Positions 7,429 through 13,857 of a stretch of 23,190 nt of DNA are shown one piece after another (within the stretch, counting starts at the first letter, position 1; each line of letters opens with the position of its first letter). The notes beneath the pieces are model-generated. The model was given only the letters and a program-made list of their open reading frames with translations, was not told the origin of the DNA and made no database searches. Source of the stretch: a virus; IMG/VR virus record IMGVR_UViG_3300008261_002294, positions 1 to 23,190 of that record; one strand, 5' to 3'. The translations under genes were made by a program, and so were the position numbers.

Positions 7429-9513
7429 ATTAATAGACTAATACGCATATTTGCAGCCACAATCCTAGCATTTGGCTGGCTTATTATCTCCCCAGAAGGT
7501 GCCCACTCTGATGATCCCCTCACAGTTGCAGCCCAAGAAATACAAGAACTCAACGATAGCATAGACGACCTTGGCTACCAAGATGAATTCATATCCTTAA
7601 TTGAAGAGGCAGAAGCCAAGTATGACCTTGCAGTATCTGCAAAAGAAACTCAGACACAAACCTCTGACCTATATGATGATTCCCTTGACGCAGAAACCAC
7701 GGCACTTGAAGAAAAAGACTTAGCCCAATCAGCAGTAGATGGACAAACAGTAGAGGTATCCACTGCTTTAGAAAATAAGAATGATGCCTACGATGCACTT
7801 GGAGTAGCCAACATTAATCTTTCAAACGCTCAGCAAGCATTAGACAGTGCTGGTTCTGCTGGTTTGGCATACGATGTTTATAGTTTAATTAGGGTTAATG
7901 GACTTGCAGCCACGGATCAACTACTATGTAGTGGTACATGGAATTCAAACTCAATGCAACTTCCAGTTTGCGGTAATCGGTATGAAAACTTTATAGTTAA
8001 TTTTAGTGGTCGGATTACAGTACCTTCATGGTTTACGCAGGCATACTTTGCAGGTTACACAGATGACGGTTTTAGAATGTATATTGACGGATCATTGGCC
8101 ATAGACAACTGGGTAGAGCAAGGAACAACTTGGAGTGATTACTCTCCTGTATATGATGTAACTACAGACAAAACATTTGATGTAGAGATTTGGTGGTACA
8201 ACGGTGGAGGACCTGGATCTTATCATCTTGGTTGGGGTATTCCTGGAGGATGGACTGGAGCAGGATGTGACTATGCTGGAAATCCAAGAGTATGGGGACA
8301 AAACTTTAGTTGTAATCTAAATACATTTTCTCATGGATCTGGAGCAACCCAAGAACAAACCAATGACTACAACAACGCACTTGCTGCAAAGAACTTAGCA
8401 CAGGATGTCTACAATGATAAATTAAATGTTTATAACCAAGCAGTATCAACACTTAATGGTTACAATCAAACACTAACTAATAAAACAAATGAGTACAACA
8501 ACGCAGTTTTAAATGTTGCAACGGCACTCCAAAATAAAAATAATGCAATCAGCGCATACAATCAAGCAATTAGTAATGTTAACAGCGCAATTGATAACGC
8601 ATGGCGTTACTATGACGAACAATCACAAAGAGAAATTCAATCTGCTATTGCTCAAGCAGCAGCCAATGCTGCAGCCAATCAACCTACCCCAGAACCAAGC
8701 CCAGAGCCAACTGCTGAAGAGCCACCTACTCCTGAGCCAAGTCCAGAACCAACTGCTGAGGAACCACCAACACCAGAACCAAGCCCTGAACCTACAGCAG
8801 AAGAGCCTCCCACCCCAGAGCCTTCTCCAGAGCCTACAGTAGACCCTACAGACCAGCCTACACCTGAGCCTACCCCAGAGGAACCACCAACTCCAGAGCC
8901 TTCTCCAGAACCAACTCCAGAGACAACTGAAGAGCCTGCTCCAGAACCTTCACCAGAACCTGGGCCAGAGCCAGAACCAGAAGAGAACCCTTGGAATGAA
9001 CCAGATGTAGAAATTACTGATGAGGTATTAGCAGCCCTTGTTCCTGAAAAGGGAACTGGAACAGAAGAAGATTTATCTGGAGTTATTGCTAACCTTACAA
9101 GCAAGGATAATAAGTTGGTTGTTCTTTCTGCTGAACAAATCACAGCAGTTAGTCAAACACTTAAAGCATTAACGCAAGAAGCAAAGCAAGAGGTTGCAGA
9201 AGATCTTGGTATTAAGCCTTCAGAAGTTGCAGAGATTGCTGAGCAGATGAAGTCTAATCCAGAACTTGCAGAAGCATTTGTTGAGTTTACTGACAGAGCA
9301 GAATCTGCAGGGGATACAGCAATGCCATTTACATTAGCAGATGCAGTAACAGAAGTACAAACAGAAGCATTCTTGGCAGACCCACTTGGAGCAGTATTTG
9401 AAGTGGATGTTACAGAACTCCTATCTAATTTCTCTGAGTTAGGTATGGATATGACAGACGATCAGAGAGAGAAAGCGCAAGAAGTAATTGTCCCAGTGAT
9501 CATCGTAGTTTAA
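7429..9513 (+). CDS. Exported PA14-domain adhesin with Pro-Glu repeat stalk (ATT start)
   Basis: From ATT 7429 the frame encodes 694 residues. A Sec signal peptide (NRLIRIFAATILAFGWLIIS, cleavage near GAHS-D, about residue 27) is followed by an acidic coiled coil (about 30-140). A PA14-like domain comes next (about 146-310; diagnostic AGYTDDGFRMYIDGSLAIDN). Then follow an Asn/Gln-rich coiled coil (about 320-410), a stalk of PTPEPSPEPTAEEP-type repeats (419-520) and a helical acidic end with a hydrophobic terminus (VIVPVIIVV). PA14 domains often bind carbohydrates. Without the ATT start the first ATG/GTG/TTG candidates lie deep inside and would discard the signal peptide and first coiled coil. 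The role is probably surface adhesion; virion-tip or cell-wall location is open. Confidence 0.72.
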   Translation: MNRLIRIFAATILAFGWLIISPEGAHSDDPLTVAAQEIQELNDSIDDLGYQDEFISLIEEAEAKYDLAVSAKETQTQTSDLYDDSLDAETTALEEKDLAQSAVDGQTVEVSTALENKNDAYDALGVANINLSNAQQALDSAGSAGLAYDVYSLIRVNGLAATDQLLCSGTWNSNSMQLPVCGNRYENFIVNFSGRITVPSWFTQAYFAGYTDDGFRMYIDGSLAIDNWVEQGTTWSDYSPVYDVTTDKTFDVEIWWYNGGGPGSYHLGWGIPGGWTGAGCDYAGNPRVWGQNFSCNLNTFSHGSGATQEQTNDYNNALAAKNLAQDVYNDKLNVYNQAVSTLNGYNQTLTNKTNEYNNAVLNVATALQNKNNAISAYNQAISNVNSAIDNAWRYYDEQSQREIQSAIAQAAANAAANQPTPEPSPEPTAEEPPTPEPSPEPTAEEPPTPEPSPEPTAEEPPTPEPSPEPTVDPTDQPTPEPTPEEPPTPEPSPEPTPETTEEPAPEPSPEPGPEPEPEENPWNEPDVEITDEVLAALVPEKGTGTEEDLSGVIANLTSKDNKLVVLSAEQITAVSQTLKALTQEAKQEVAEDLGIKPSEVAEIAEQMKSNPELAEAFVEFTDRAESAGDTAMPFTLADAVTEVQTEAFLADPLGAVFEVDVTELLSNFSELGMDMTDDQREKAQEVIVPVIIVV
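8683..8988 (+). repeat. Pro-Glu repeat region in the adhesin (14-residue units)
   Basis: Consecutive 42-base units encoding PTPEPSPEPTAEEP begin at 8683, 8725 and 8767. A fourth and later units vary (PTVDPTDQ, PTPETTEEPAPEP). The protein repeat is exact in the first three units while the codons differ, so the repeat is old and conserved at protein level. It probably forms an extended stalk. Confidence 0.85.
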
Positions 9514-9523
9514 AGACGCAGGA

Positions 9524-9673
9524 ATGGAATTAATCGCACAGGCATTCACCCTCCTTGGCTTCTTTATCGCATGGCTAACTTTGACGGGATCAGCAAGAGA
9601 CATTGTTGGTATTGCAGTACTTGCAACCACAGTGATATGGCTTATTACAATCCCGCTAAGAAAGGAGGACTAA
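9524..9673 (+). CDS. Small two-span membrane protein, holin-like (49 aa)
   Basis: An ATG at 9524, ten bases after the adhesin stop, opens a 49-residue protein of almost only two hydrophobic segments (ELIAQAFTLLGFFIAWLTL and about residues 26-44). A short turn with Ser-Ala-Arg-Asp separates them, and the tail is basic (LRKED). Size and topology fit a small phage holin or antiholin. Its last codons contain the ribosome site (AAAGGAGG) of the next holin-like gene, so the two are coupled. No sequence family is recognised. Confidence 0.55.
   Translation: MELIAQAFTLLGFFIAWLTLTGSARDIVGIAVLATTVIWLITIPLRKED
9661..9668 (+). promoter_or_regulatory. Shine-Dalgarno site that fixes the start of the second holin-like gene
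   Basis: AAAGGAGG at 9661-9668 lies seven bases before ATG 9676. This selects ATG 9676 over a longer frame that would start at 9571 and would simply overlap the preceding small membrane gene. Confidence 0.75.
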
Positions 9674-9675
9674 AT

Positions 9676-9960
9676 ATGGCAACTAAAAAGGTAGTAGAGC
9701 CTCCTAAGAAGGAGCACCCACAAAAGGCAATTACTAATATCCTTATGCGTATTGTCGCAGTCTTTGCAGCATCTGGTCTATCAGTACTTGGTGCTGGAGC
9801 AGTTGTAGGAATTGACACAGCACAGGCAGTGCTGTTGGCAGGACTATTAGGCGTAGCAACCGTCATTGAAAGGCTTGCAAGGGCTTTTTTAGACGATGGC
9901 AAACTCACATTGGCAGAGATCAATGATGCGTTTAAAACGGTAGATAAAAAGGCTAATTAG
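9676..9960 (+). CDS. Putative holin (94 aa)
   Basis: The 94-residue protein has a basic head (ATKKVVEPPKKEHPQK), two hydrophobic segments (about residues 18-42 and 46-64) and a charged C-terminus with a calcium-loop-like stretch (DDGKLTLAEINDAF). This is the usual layout of class II phage holins, which open the membrane at lysis. The endolysin lies about 3.2 kb downstream (13180), and another holin-like gene is at 17672, so which one is the lysis holin is unclear. A hairpin/promoter region follows the stop. Confidence 0.6.
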   Translation: MATKKVVEPPKKEHPQKAITNILMRIVAVFAASGLSVLGAGAVVGIDTAQAVLLAGLLGVATVIERLARAFLDDGKLTLAEINDAFKTVDKKAN

Positions 9961-9976
9961 TCATTATTGACCTTAG

Positions 9977-10006
9977 TTGACAGCCCTCTCTGGGCAATGG
10001 TATACT
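9977..10006 (+). promoter_or_regulatory. Consensus promoter of the proteasome-like gene
   Basis: A perfect -35 TTGACA (9977-9982) and TATACT (10001-10006) are separated by 18 bases. Transcription would start at about 10012-10014, giving a 26-base leader that includes GGAGAGG (10023-10029) before ATG 10039. Confidence 0.82.
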
Positions 10007-10035
10007 TAAGTATCACCTATCTGGAGAGGGCTTTT
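9982..10035 (+). promoter_or_regulatory. Hairpin enclosing the -10 box and masking the ribosome site
   Basis: AGCCCTCTC (9982-9990) is exactly complementary to GAGAGGGCT (10024-10032). Wobble and Watson-Crick pairs extend this to 9994/10020. The right arm contains the GGAGAGG ribosome site; the loop contains the -10 box and the predicted start of transcription. Read-through RNA would fold and hide the site, while RNA from the local promoter lacks the left arm. The TTTT after the stem (10032-10035) means it could also be a terminator of the upstream genes. Confidence 0.6.
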
Positions 10036-10038
10036 GCC

Positions 10039-10563
10039 ATGACTTGTATTGCAGTTGTACGCCATGAAGATAAAATTTACATGGCTGGAGATCGTGGAGC
10101 ATCAGATGATGGTACCATTCTAGCACTTGAAGCACCAAAGGTTTGGAAGATAGGTCCATACTTAATTGGATATGCAGGAGCAATGGACGGAGAAAGAATC
10201 CGTTATAACTTTAAACCAACTGCTCCCAACATTAAAGACACAGATAAGTTTATGCAGACAAGATTTATCAAAGAACTTCGTGAATTCTATAATGAGTTTT
10301 GGGTTGACACATCTAAAGACGGAGACCTTGGTTTGATCATTGCGGTTCGTGGAGAAATCTATGAGCATAGTTCTGCAGATATGTCTTTATCTAAATATAC
10401 ACTACCGTACCTTGCTATGGGTTCTGGGGCAGAGTATGCTTATGGAGTTTTATATGCAACAGATAAACAAAAAAATGCAAGAAATAGAGTAATGCAAGCA
10501 GTAAATGCTGCTATCAAGTTTAACCCATCATGCATGGGTCCAGTTGACATTGTCAGTCTTTAG
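10039..10563 (+). CDS. Proteasome-beta/HslV-like Ntn hydrolase
   Basis: The 174-residue protein begins Met-Thr-Cys-Ile-Ala-Val. Counting the Thr as residue 1, it has Asp17 (AGDRGAS) and Lys33 (APKVWKIG), the catalytic Thr1/Asp17/Lys33 set of proteasome beta subunits and HslV. A later GSGAEYAYGVL corresponds to the 'GSG..YA' segment of the family. Start codon ATG 10039 places Thr at position 2 with no propeptide, as in HslV, so Met removal would expose the nucleophile. A longer frame from TTG 9967 would run through the promoter hairpin and is rejected. No unfoldase gene (HslU, Mpa) is visible. Possible roles are host proteolysis or protein maturation; both are inferences. Confidence 0.8.
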   Translation: MTCIAVVRHEDKIYMAGDRGASDDGTILALEAPKVWKIGPYLIGYAGAMDGERIRYNFKPTAPNIKDTDKFMQTRFIKELREFYNEFWVDTSKDGDLGLIIAVRGEIYEHSSADMSLSKYTLPYLAMGSGAEYAYGVLYATDKQKNARNRVMQAVNAAIKFNPSCMGPVDIVSL

Positions 10564-10572
10564 GAGTATACT
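10544..10572 (+). promoter_or_regulatory. Consensus promoter inside the proteasome-like gene
   Basis: TTGACA (10544-10549), a 17-base spacer and TATACT (10567-10572) lie at the 3' end of the proteasome-like gene. The start of transcription should be at about 10579, the A of the next ATG, so the transcript is leaderless. Confidence 0.85.
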
Positions 10573-10578
10573 TTTAAT

Positions 10579-10797
10579 ATGAGCGAAGAATTTGAAGAGA
10601 TTCTAAAAGGAATTCAAGATACAGAAGCAGACTTCAATGAGTTTGAAATCTGGCTTGAAAACGGAATTGAGCGAGGATGGGTAACAGAGCCATTCTGCAA
10701 CACTCATGAAGGTGATCCTTATATGACAGACGAAGAGTCCCAAGAATGGGATGACGGCGGGGATCCATGTCAAGTAGTTTTAAAAATCAAACAATAA
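10579..10797 (+). CDS. Acidic conserved-looking phage protein (72 aa)
   Basis: This 72-residue, strongly acidic protein contains a compact motif: WVTEPFCNTHEGDPYMTDEE, then GGDPCQVVLKIK. The two cysteines and a histidine could bind metal. Similar short proteins ('TEPFC.TH.G.P.. ..GGDPC') are, to my recollection, common in actinobacteriophages, always without known function. It is expressed from a consensus leaderless promoter that lies inside the gene before it. A ribosome site (AAGGAG) for the subtilase gene follows the stop. Confidence 0.65.
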   Translation: MSEEFEEILKGIQDTEADFNEFEIWLENGIERGWVTEPFCNTHEGDPYMTDEESQEWDDGGDPCQVVLKIKQ

Positions 10798-10822
10798 AAA
10801 CAACAAAAACAAGGAGAAAAAA

Positions 10823-11683
10823 ATGAAGAAAACACTACTAGCACTACTATCAGCAACACTTTTACTATCAACATTTAGTCCAGCACAAGCAGAGGACCAA
10901 CGAGTTCTAGCAATTATTGACACTGCTATTAATTCTGAAAAGCATCCTTCAGTAATCTATGAAGCATGCGTAACATCGGTAGCAGGTAATATGGCTTGTC
11001 CTAATGGAAAAGATTTTATGGAAGGTAAAGGGTCAGCGCTAGCACCATGGCCAACTAATCTAAATTCTGGAACATACCATGGAGACTACATGGTTAAGGC
11101 TGCTCTTGTAGCAAATCCAAATGTTAAGATCTTGTTTGTTAGATACTCAGATGTAACTACTCTTGGTAATCTATACAATGATCCACAAACATTAATGAAA
11201 GCAATTTCTTGGGTCTCAGCAAATGCTGAAAAGTATAGCGTTGACGCTGTCTCAATTAGTCAAGGTTCAATTTCGTCTGGCAACTTGGCAAGATGTTCTG
11301 ACACAACAATGGTTAATGCTATTAGTTATCTAAATACAAAAAACATTCCAACCTTTGCTGCTACAGGGAATGACTCATCTTTAACTAAAATTGGATTTCC
11401 ATCTTGTGTTCCTGGAATCACTGCGACTGCAGCGTTGGTATCTGAGTCTGTATTTGAAAAGGCATCAAATAGAGGTCCAGGAGTAGATCTTACTGCCATT
11501 GGAAAGACTCCCGTTACAAAGTACAACGGTTATGCAATCGACCTGTACGGTACTTCTGCTGCAACAGTTAAGTCAGCAGCCACATTTGTTGGAAAAAATA
11601 CGACTACAAGTTTTTCAGAGTACCTAGGTTCTTTGAGTAAGGCTGTGGTTTTGGGCATATCTTACCCATTCGGATCCCGATAA
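10823..11683 (+). CDS. Secreted subtilisin-like serine protease (S8)
   Basis: The 286-residue protein has a signal peptide (KKTLLALLSATLLLSTFS, cleavage AQA-E, residue 23). It carries the subtilase triad: Asp33 (AIIDTAIN), His86 (GTYHGDYM) and Ser245 (LYGTSAATVKSAA), with the oxyanion Asn183 (AATGND). The catalytic Asp lies only ten residues after the signal cleavage site, so there is no inhibitory propeptide, unusual for secreted subtilases. The protease would act outside the membrane. A good site (AAGGAG) precedes ATG 10823. It may process the exported surface proteins or host envelope proteins; this is inference. Confidence 0.85.
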   Translation: MKKTLLALLSATLLLSTFSPAQAEDQRVLAIIDTAINSEKHPSVIYEACVTSVAGNMACPNGKDFMEGKGSALAPWPTNLNSGTYHGDYMVKAALVANPNVKILFVRYSDVTTLGNLYNDPQTLMKAISWVSANAEKYSVDAVSISQGSISSGNLARCSDTTMVNAISYLNTKNIPTFAATGNDSSLTKIGFPSCVPGITATAALVSESVFEKASNRGPGVDLTAIGKTPVTKYNGYAIDLYGTSAATVKSAATFVGKNTTTSFSEYLGSLSKAVVLGISYPFGSR

Positions 11684-11719
11684 AAAGTGTCCTGGGTATG
11701 ACTAAAACTGCCCTCAAAC

Positions 11720-11737
11720 AACACTTAAAATAGTGTT
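11720..11737 (+). promoter_or_regulatory. Perfect 18-base palindrome at the GPx-like promoter (putative operator)
   Basis: AACACT-TAAAAT-AGTGTT is a perfect inverted repeat with six-base arms. Its last base is the first base of the -10 box (TATAAT 11737-11742), so a bound repressor would block the promoter. The RNA would not contain it, so it acts as DNA if it acts at all. Confidence 0.45.
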
Positions 11738-11742
11738 ATAAT
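11734..11742 (+). promoter_or_regulatory. Extended -10 promoter, leaderless GPx-like gene
   Basis: TGT-TATAAT (TATAAT 11737-11742) lies six bases before ATG 11749. No ribosome site is present between them. Confidence 0.75.
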
Positions 11743-11748
11743 ATAAAC

Positions 11749-12540
11749 ATGAAATCAATCTATGACATCCAATTAAACTCTGCAGAAGGCAATCCAAATC
11801 ACCTACAGCAATATAAAGGCAAGGTTACACTAGTTGCCAATACAACAGTTGGTTGTGGCAATGCTAATCAACTTGAAGTTTTACAGATGCTACAAGATAA
11901 ATATAACAGCGAAGACTTTGAAATTATTGCTGTTCCTACAAATGACTACTGTGGTCCAGGAGTAACTAAGGGTAAATGGTCACAAGGAATAACCTGTGGT
12001 CTAGACTCAAAGGCTTACGGACAAGAAGTCTACAACACAACTTTTAAATACTCAGAAATGGTTTCTTCTGTTCCTCATGAACTACTAAACGAGGTATTAG
12101 AAAATGGACTTAGTGCTGGGACCAATGGGTTAGGTCATCCAACCCTACCTCCTCACGAACTATACCAAGAGATTTCATCTCAGATGGAAGAATTAAGATC
12201 AATGAGAGATTCTTTAGAAGATGGAAATGTTGACGGTAAGTTTAAGTCTCCTTGGTTAAATATCGGTTTCTACGATGGAACTAAAATGGGTGGCAACTAT
12301 GAAAAGTATTTGATCGATAAAGATGGCTATGTAATGAAACACTTTACATGCACAGTTCTAAACTACGACATTGAAAAAACTTTAAAAGAAGCAATGATCG
12401 AAGAAGGAAAGACTCCAATGATGGGCTCTGACAGATCACCAGAAATTTTTGAAGAAGAATTTGCTTTTGTTTGTTCTGAAATTGAAAAAGCAATCGCAGG
12501 CTCAAGATCTGCACTAAATTCAAAAGTATCTGTTATTTAA
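11749..12540 (+). CDS. Glutathione peroxidase-like thioredoxin-fold protein
   Basis: The 263-residue protein starts with the GPx layout: a short lead, then QQYKGKVTLVANTTVGCG with a cysteine (Cys36) at the peroxidatic position, then LQDKYNSEDFEIIAVPTNDY where GPx has 'FPCNQF'. Near the end NYEKYLIDKDGYVMKHF matches the closing 'F.KFLVD.DG.VV.RF' strand. Between them, about residues 70-165 form a long helical insert absent from ordinary GPx (about 160 residues), and there is an extra ~50-residue C-terminal helix region. The GPx Gln and Trp of the catalytic tetrad are not clearly present. Peroxidase activity is therefore possible but unproven. It ends tail-to-tail with the minus-strand oxygenase, overlapping by 4 bases. 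Confidence 0.68.
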   Translation: MKSIYDIQLNSAEGNPNHLQQYKGKVTLVANTTVGCGNANQLEVLQMLQDKYNSEDFEIIAVPTNDYCGPGVTKGKWSQGITCGLDSKAYGQEVYNTTFKYSEMVSSVPHELLNEVLENGLSAGTNGLGHPTLPPHELYQEISSQMEELRSMRDSLEDGNVDGKFKSPWLNIGFYDGTKMGGNYEKYLIDKDGYVMKHFTCTVLNYDIEKTLKEAMIEEGKTPMMGSDRSPEIFEEEFAFVCSEIEKAIAGSRSALNSKVSVI

Positions 12541-13094
12541 TTTAACCTCAAGAATGCTGTCATAGAGTATCTTGTTCCAGAAGACACTTCTTTTACTCCG
12601 TGCCTATATGCTTCATGTGCTGGATGAAGAACTAAACTACAAGACTCTGGCTTAATTTCCACTCCAACATTAGGATAAAATATTTCTCCTCCAACATAAT
12701 CATCATTTAAATATAAAACAATTCCATACTTAAACTTAGGACCTAGACCAGAATCGCTATGAGTTTTCATTGCTTGACCAACAACTGACCTATAGATCAT
12801 ATTAAATCCAGTATAAACATATATATCTTTGTTGAGTATTGTATTAATTTCTTTTTTTATTTTTGTGAATAAATCAGTAACAATCTTATTTGTGTTATCG
12901 TCAAACCCAACACATTTATCTATAATAAGAATTCTATCTTCCCATTCATTTCCAGCACTTTTTTCTATATGGTTGTAGTTAGACCACTCATCAATGGTTG
13001 CATTCTTTGCTAAATCAATAAGAAGATTGGCTTCTTCTTTTTTTATAAAATTTTTGATTACAAAAATATTTGGATCTGGATTTGTTATTATCAT
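12537..13094 (-). CDS. 2OG-Fe(II) oxygenase, prolyl-4-hydroxylase-like
   Basis: The only minus-strand gene in the window. The 185-residue protein has the iron- and 2-oxoglutarate-binding set: His112-x-Asp114 (MKTHSDSG), distal His165 (YRHGVKEV) and Arg175 (SGTRYSMTAFL), plus the typical YLNDDYVGGEIFY strand. The family hydroxylates prolyl residues or other substrates. In phages the target is rarely known. Its start is at 13094, seven bases from a TATACT box, so it appears leaderless. It converges on the GPx-like gene and diverges from the lysin gene, a placement typical of an inserted cargo gene. Confidence 0.85.
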   Translation of the reverse strand: MIITNPDPNIFVIKNFIKKEEANLLIDLAKNATIDEWSNYNHIEKSAGNEWEDRILIIDKCVGFDDNTNKIVTDLFTKIKKEINTILNKDIYVYTGFNMIYRSVVGQAMKTHSDSGLGPKFKYGIVLYLNDDYVGGEIFYPNVGVEIKPESCSLVLHPAHEAYRHGVKEVSSGTRYSMTAFLRLN

Positions 13095-13100
13095 ATACCT

Positions 13101-13106
13101 AGTATA
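13101..13106 (-). promoter_or_regulatory. -10 box of the minus-strand oxygenase gene (leaderless)
   Basis: Read on the minus strand, TATACT (13106 to 13101) is followed by AGGTAT and the ATG at 13094, a six-base gap. It lies back-to-back with the lysin promoter, 16 bases from that promoter's -35, so the two may compete. Confidence 0.65.
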
Positions 13107-13122
13107 CAGGATAAAGTCGTGT

Positions 13123-13152
13123 TTGACAGGGGCACTTCAAATATGCTATAAT
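13123..13152 (+). promoter_or_regulatory. Strong consensus promoter of the lysin operon
   Basis: TTGACA (13123-13128), an 18-base spacer and TGC-TATAAT (TATAAT 13147-13152) form a full -35/extended -10 promoter, the best in the window. Transcription should begin near 13158, and AAGGAGG (13165-13171) precedes ATG 13180. Confidence 0.9.
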
Positions 13153-13179
13153 TAAGTAGAACTTAAGGAGGCCACAAAC

Positions 13180-13857
13180 ATGGCAATTAAAGGATCAGTA
13201 CAGGCAATCATTGAGGTTGCAAAAAAGGAAGTTGGGACAATAGAGGGCCCAAAAGATAACGAAACAAAATATGGTAAGTGGACTGGAATGAACTTTCAAC
13301 CATGGTGCCAGTCGTTCGTTTCTTGGTGTGCATTTACATCAGGAGTAAAGTCATTCCCTAAGTCAGCAGCAACAATTGCTGCATCAGATTGGTTTAAGAA
13401 GGCTGAGCGTTGGTCAGATGCTCGTAATGATGATCCTACACCAGGTGATTGGATTTATTTTGATTTTCCAGAAGACGGTGTAAATCGTATTTCACATGTT
13501 GGTCTTTGCATTAAGAACAACGGAGACGGAACTATTCAGGTTATTGAAGGAAATACTTCAGGAACTGCAAAGGGAGACCAACGCAACGGAGGAATGTGCG
13601 TAGAGAAGACTCGTGGCTATATTAAAAATAATAAAAAGAAGTTAATTAATGCTGTAGTTGGTTGGGGTCGTCCAGTTTATGCTGGAGAAGAAGATGCACC
13701 ACTTCTTAATAAGTTAGCAGCACCCGCTGCAACTCCAGCAAAAGCAGATCTTGGATCAGCAATGCAAAAGTTTAAAGAAAAAGAAGCAAAAGATGAAGCA
13801 GCAGCAGTTGCAAAAGCAAAGGCTGCAGCAAATGCTAAGGGAAAAGTTGGAAGATAA
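13180..13857 (+). CDS. CHAP-domain peptidoglycan hydrolase (endolysin)
   Basis: The 225-residue protein is a CHAP-type amidase/endopeptidase: Cys43 in PWCQSFVSWC, His106 in ISHVGLC, and the third site in VIEGNTSG (Glu123, Asn125). The N-terminal helix and 'VGTIEGPKDNETKYGKWTG' match actinobacteriophage lysins. CHAP enzymes cut stem peptides or the amide bond of peptidoglycan to lyse the host. After residue ~175 comes an Ala/Lys/Glu-rich low-complexity tail (KAKAAANAKGKVGR), which may bind the cell wall or be a linker remnant. There is no signal peptide, so release needs a holin. It has a full promoter and ribosome site and overlaps the next gene by one base (TAATG). Confidence 0.88.
   Translation: MAIKGSVQAIIEVAKKEVGTIEGPKDNETKYGKWTGMNFQPWCQSFVSWCAFTSGVKSFPKSAATIAASDWFKKAERWSDARNDDPTPGDWIYFDFPEDGVNRISHVGLCIKNNGDGTIQVIEGNTSGTAKGDQRNGGMCVEKTRGYIKNNKKKLINAVVGWGRPVYAGEEDAPLLNKLAAPAATPAKADLGSAMQKFKEKEAKDEAAAVAKAKAAANAKGKVGR

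Noticed and set aside
8683-8988. Regular 42-base repeats as a possible CRISPR or tandem regulatory array
   Set aside because: The repeats are in frame, vary at synonymous positions and encode a Pro-Glu stalk; there are no spacers.
8679-9143. Minus-strand Gly/Ser-rich frame opposite the Pro-Glu stalk
   Set aside because: It is only the complement of the CCA/GAA repeat codons. No promoter or ribosome site.
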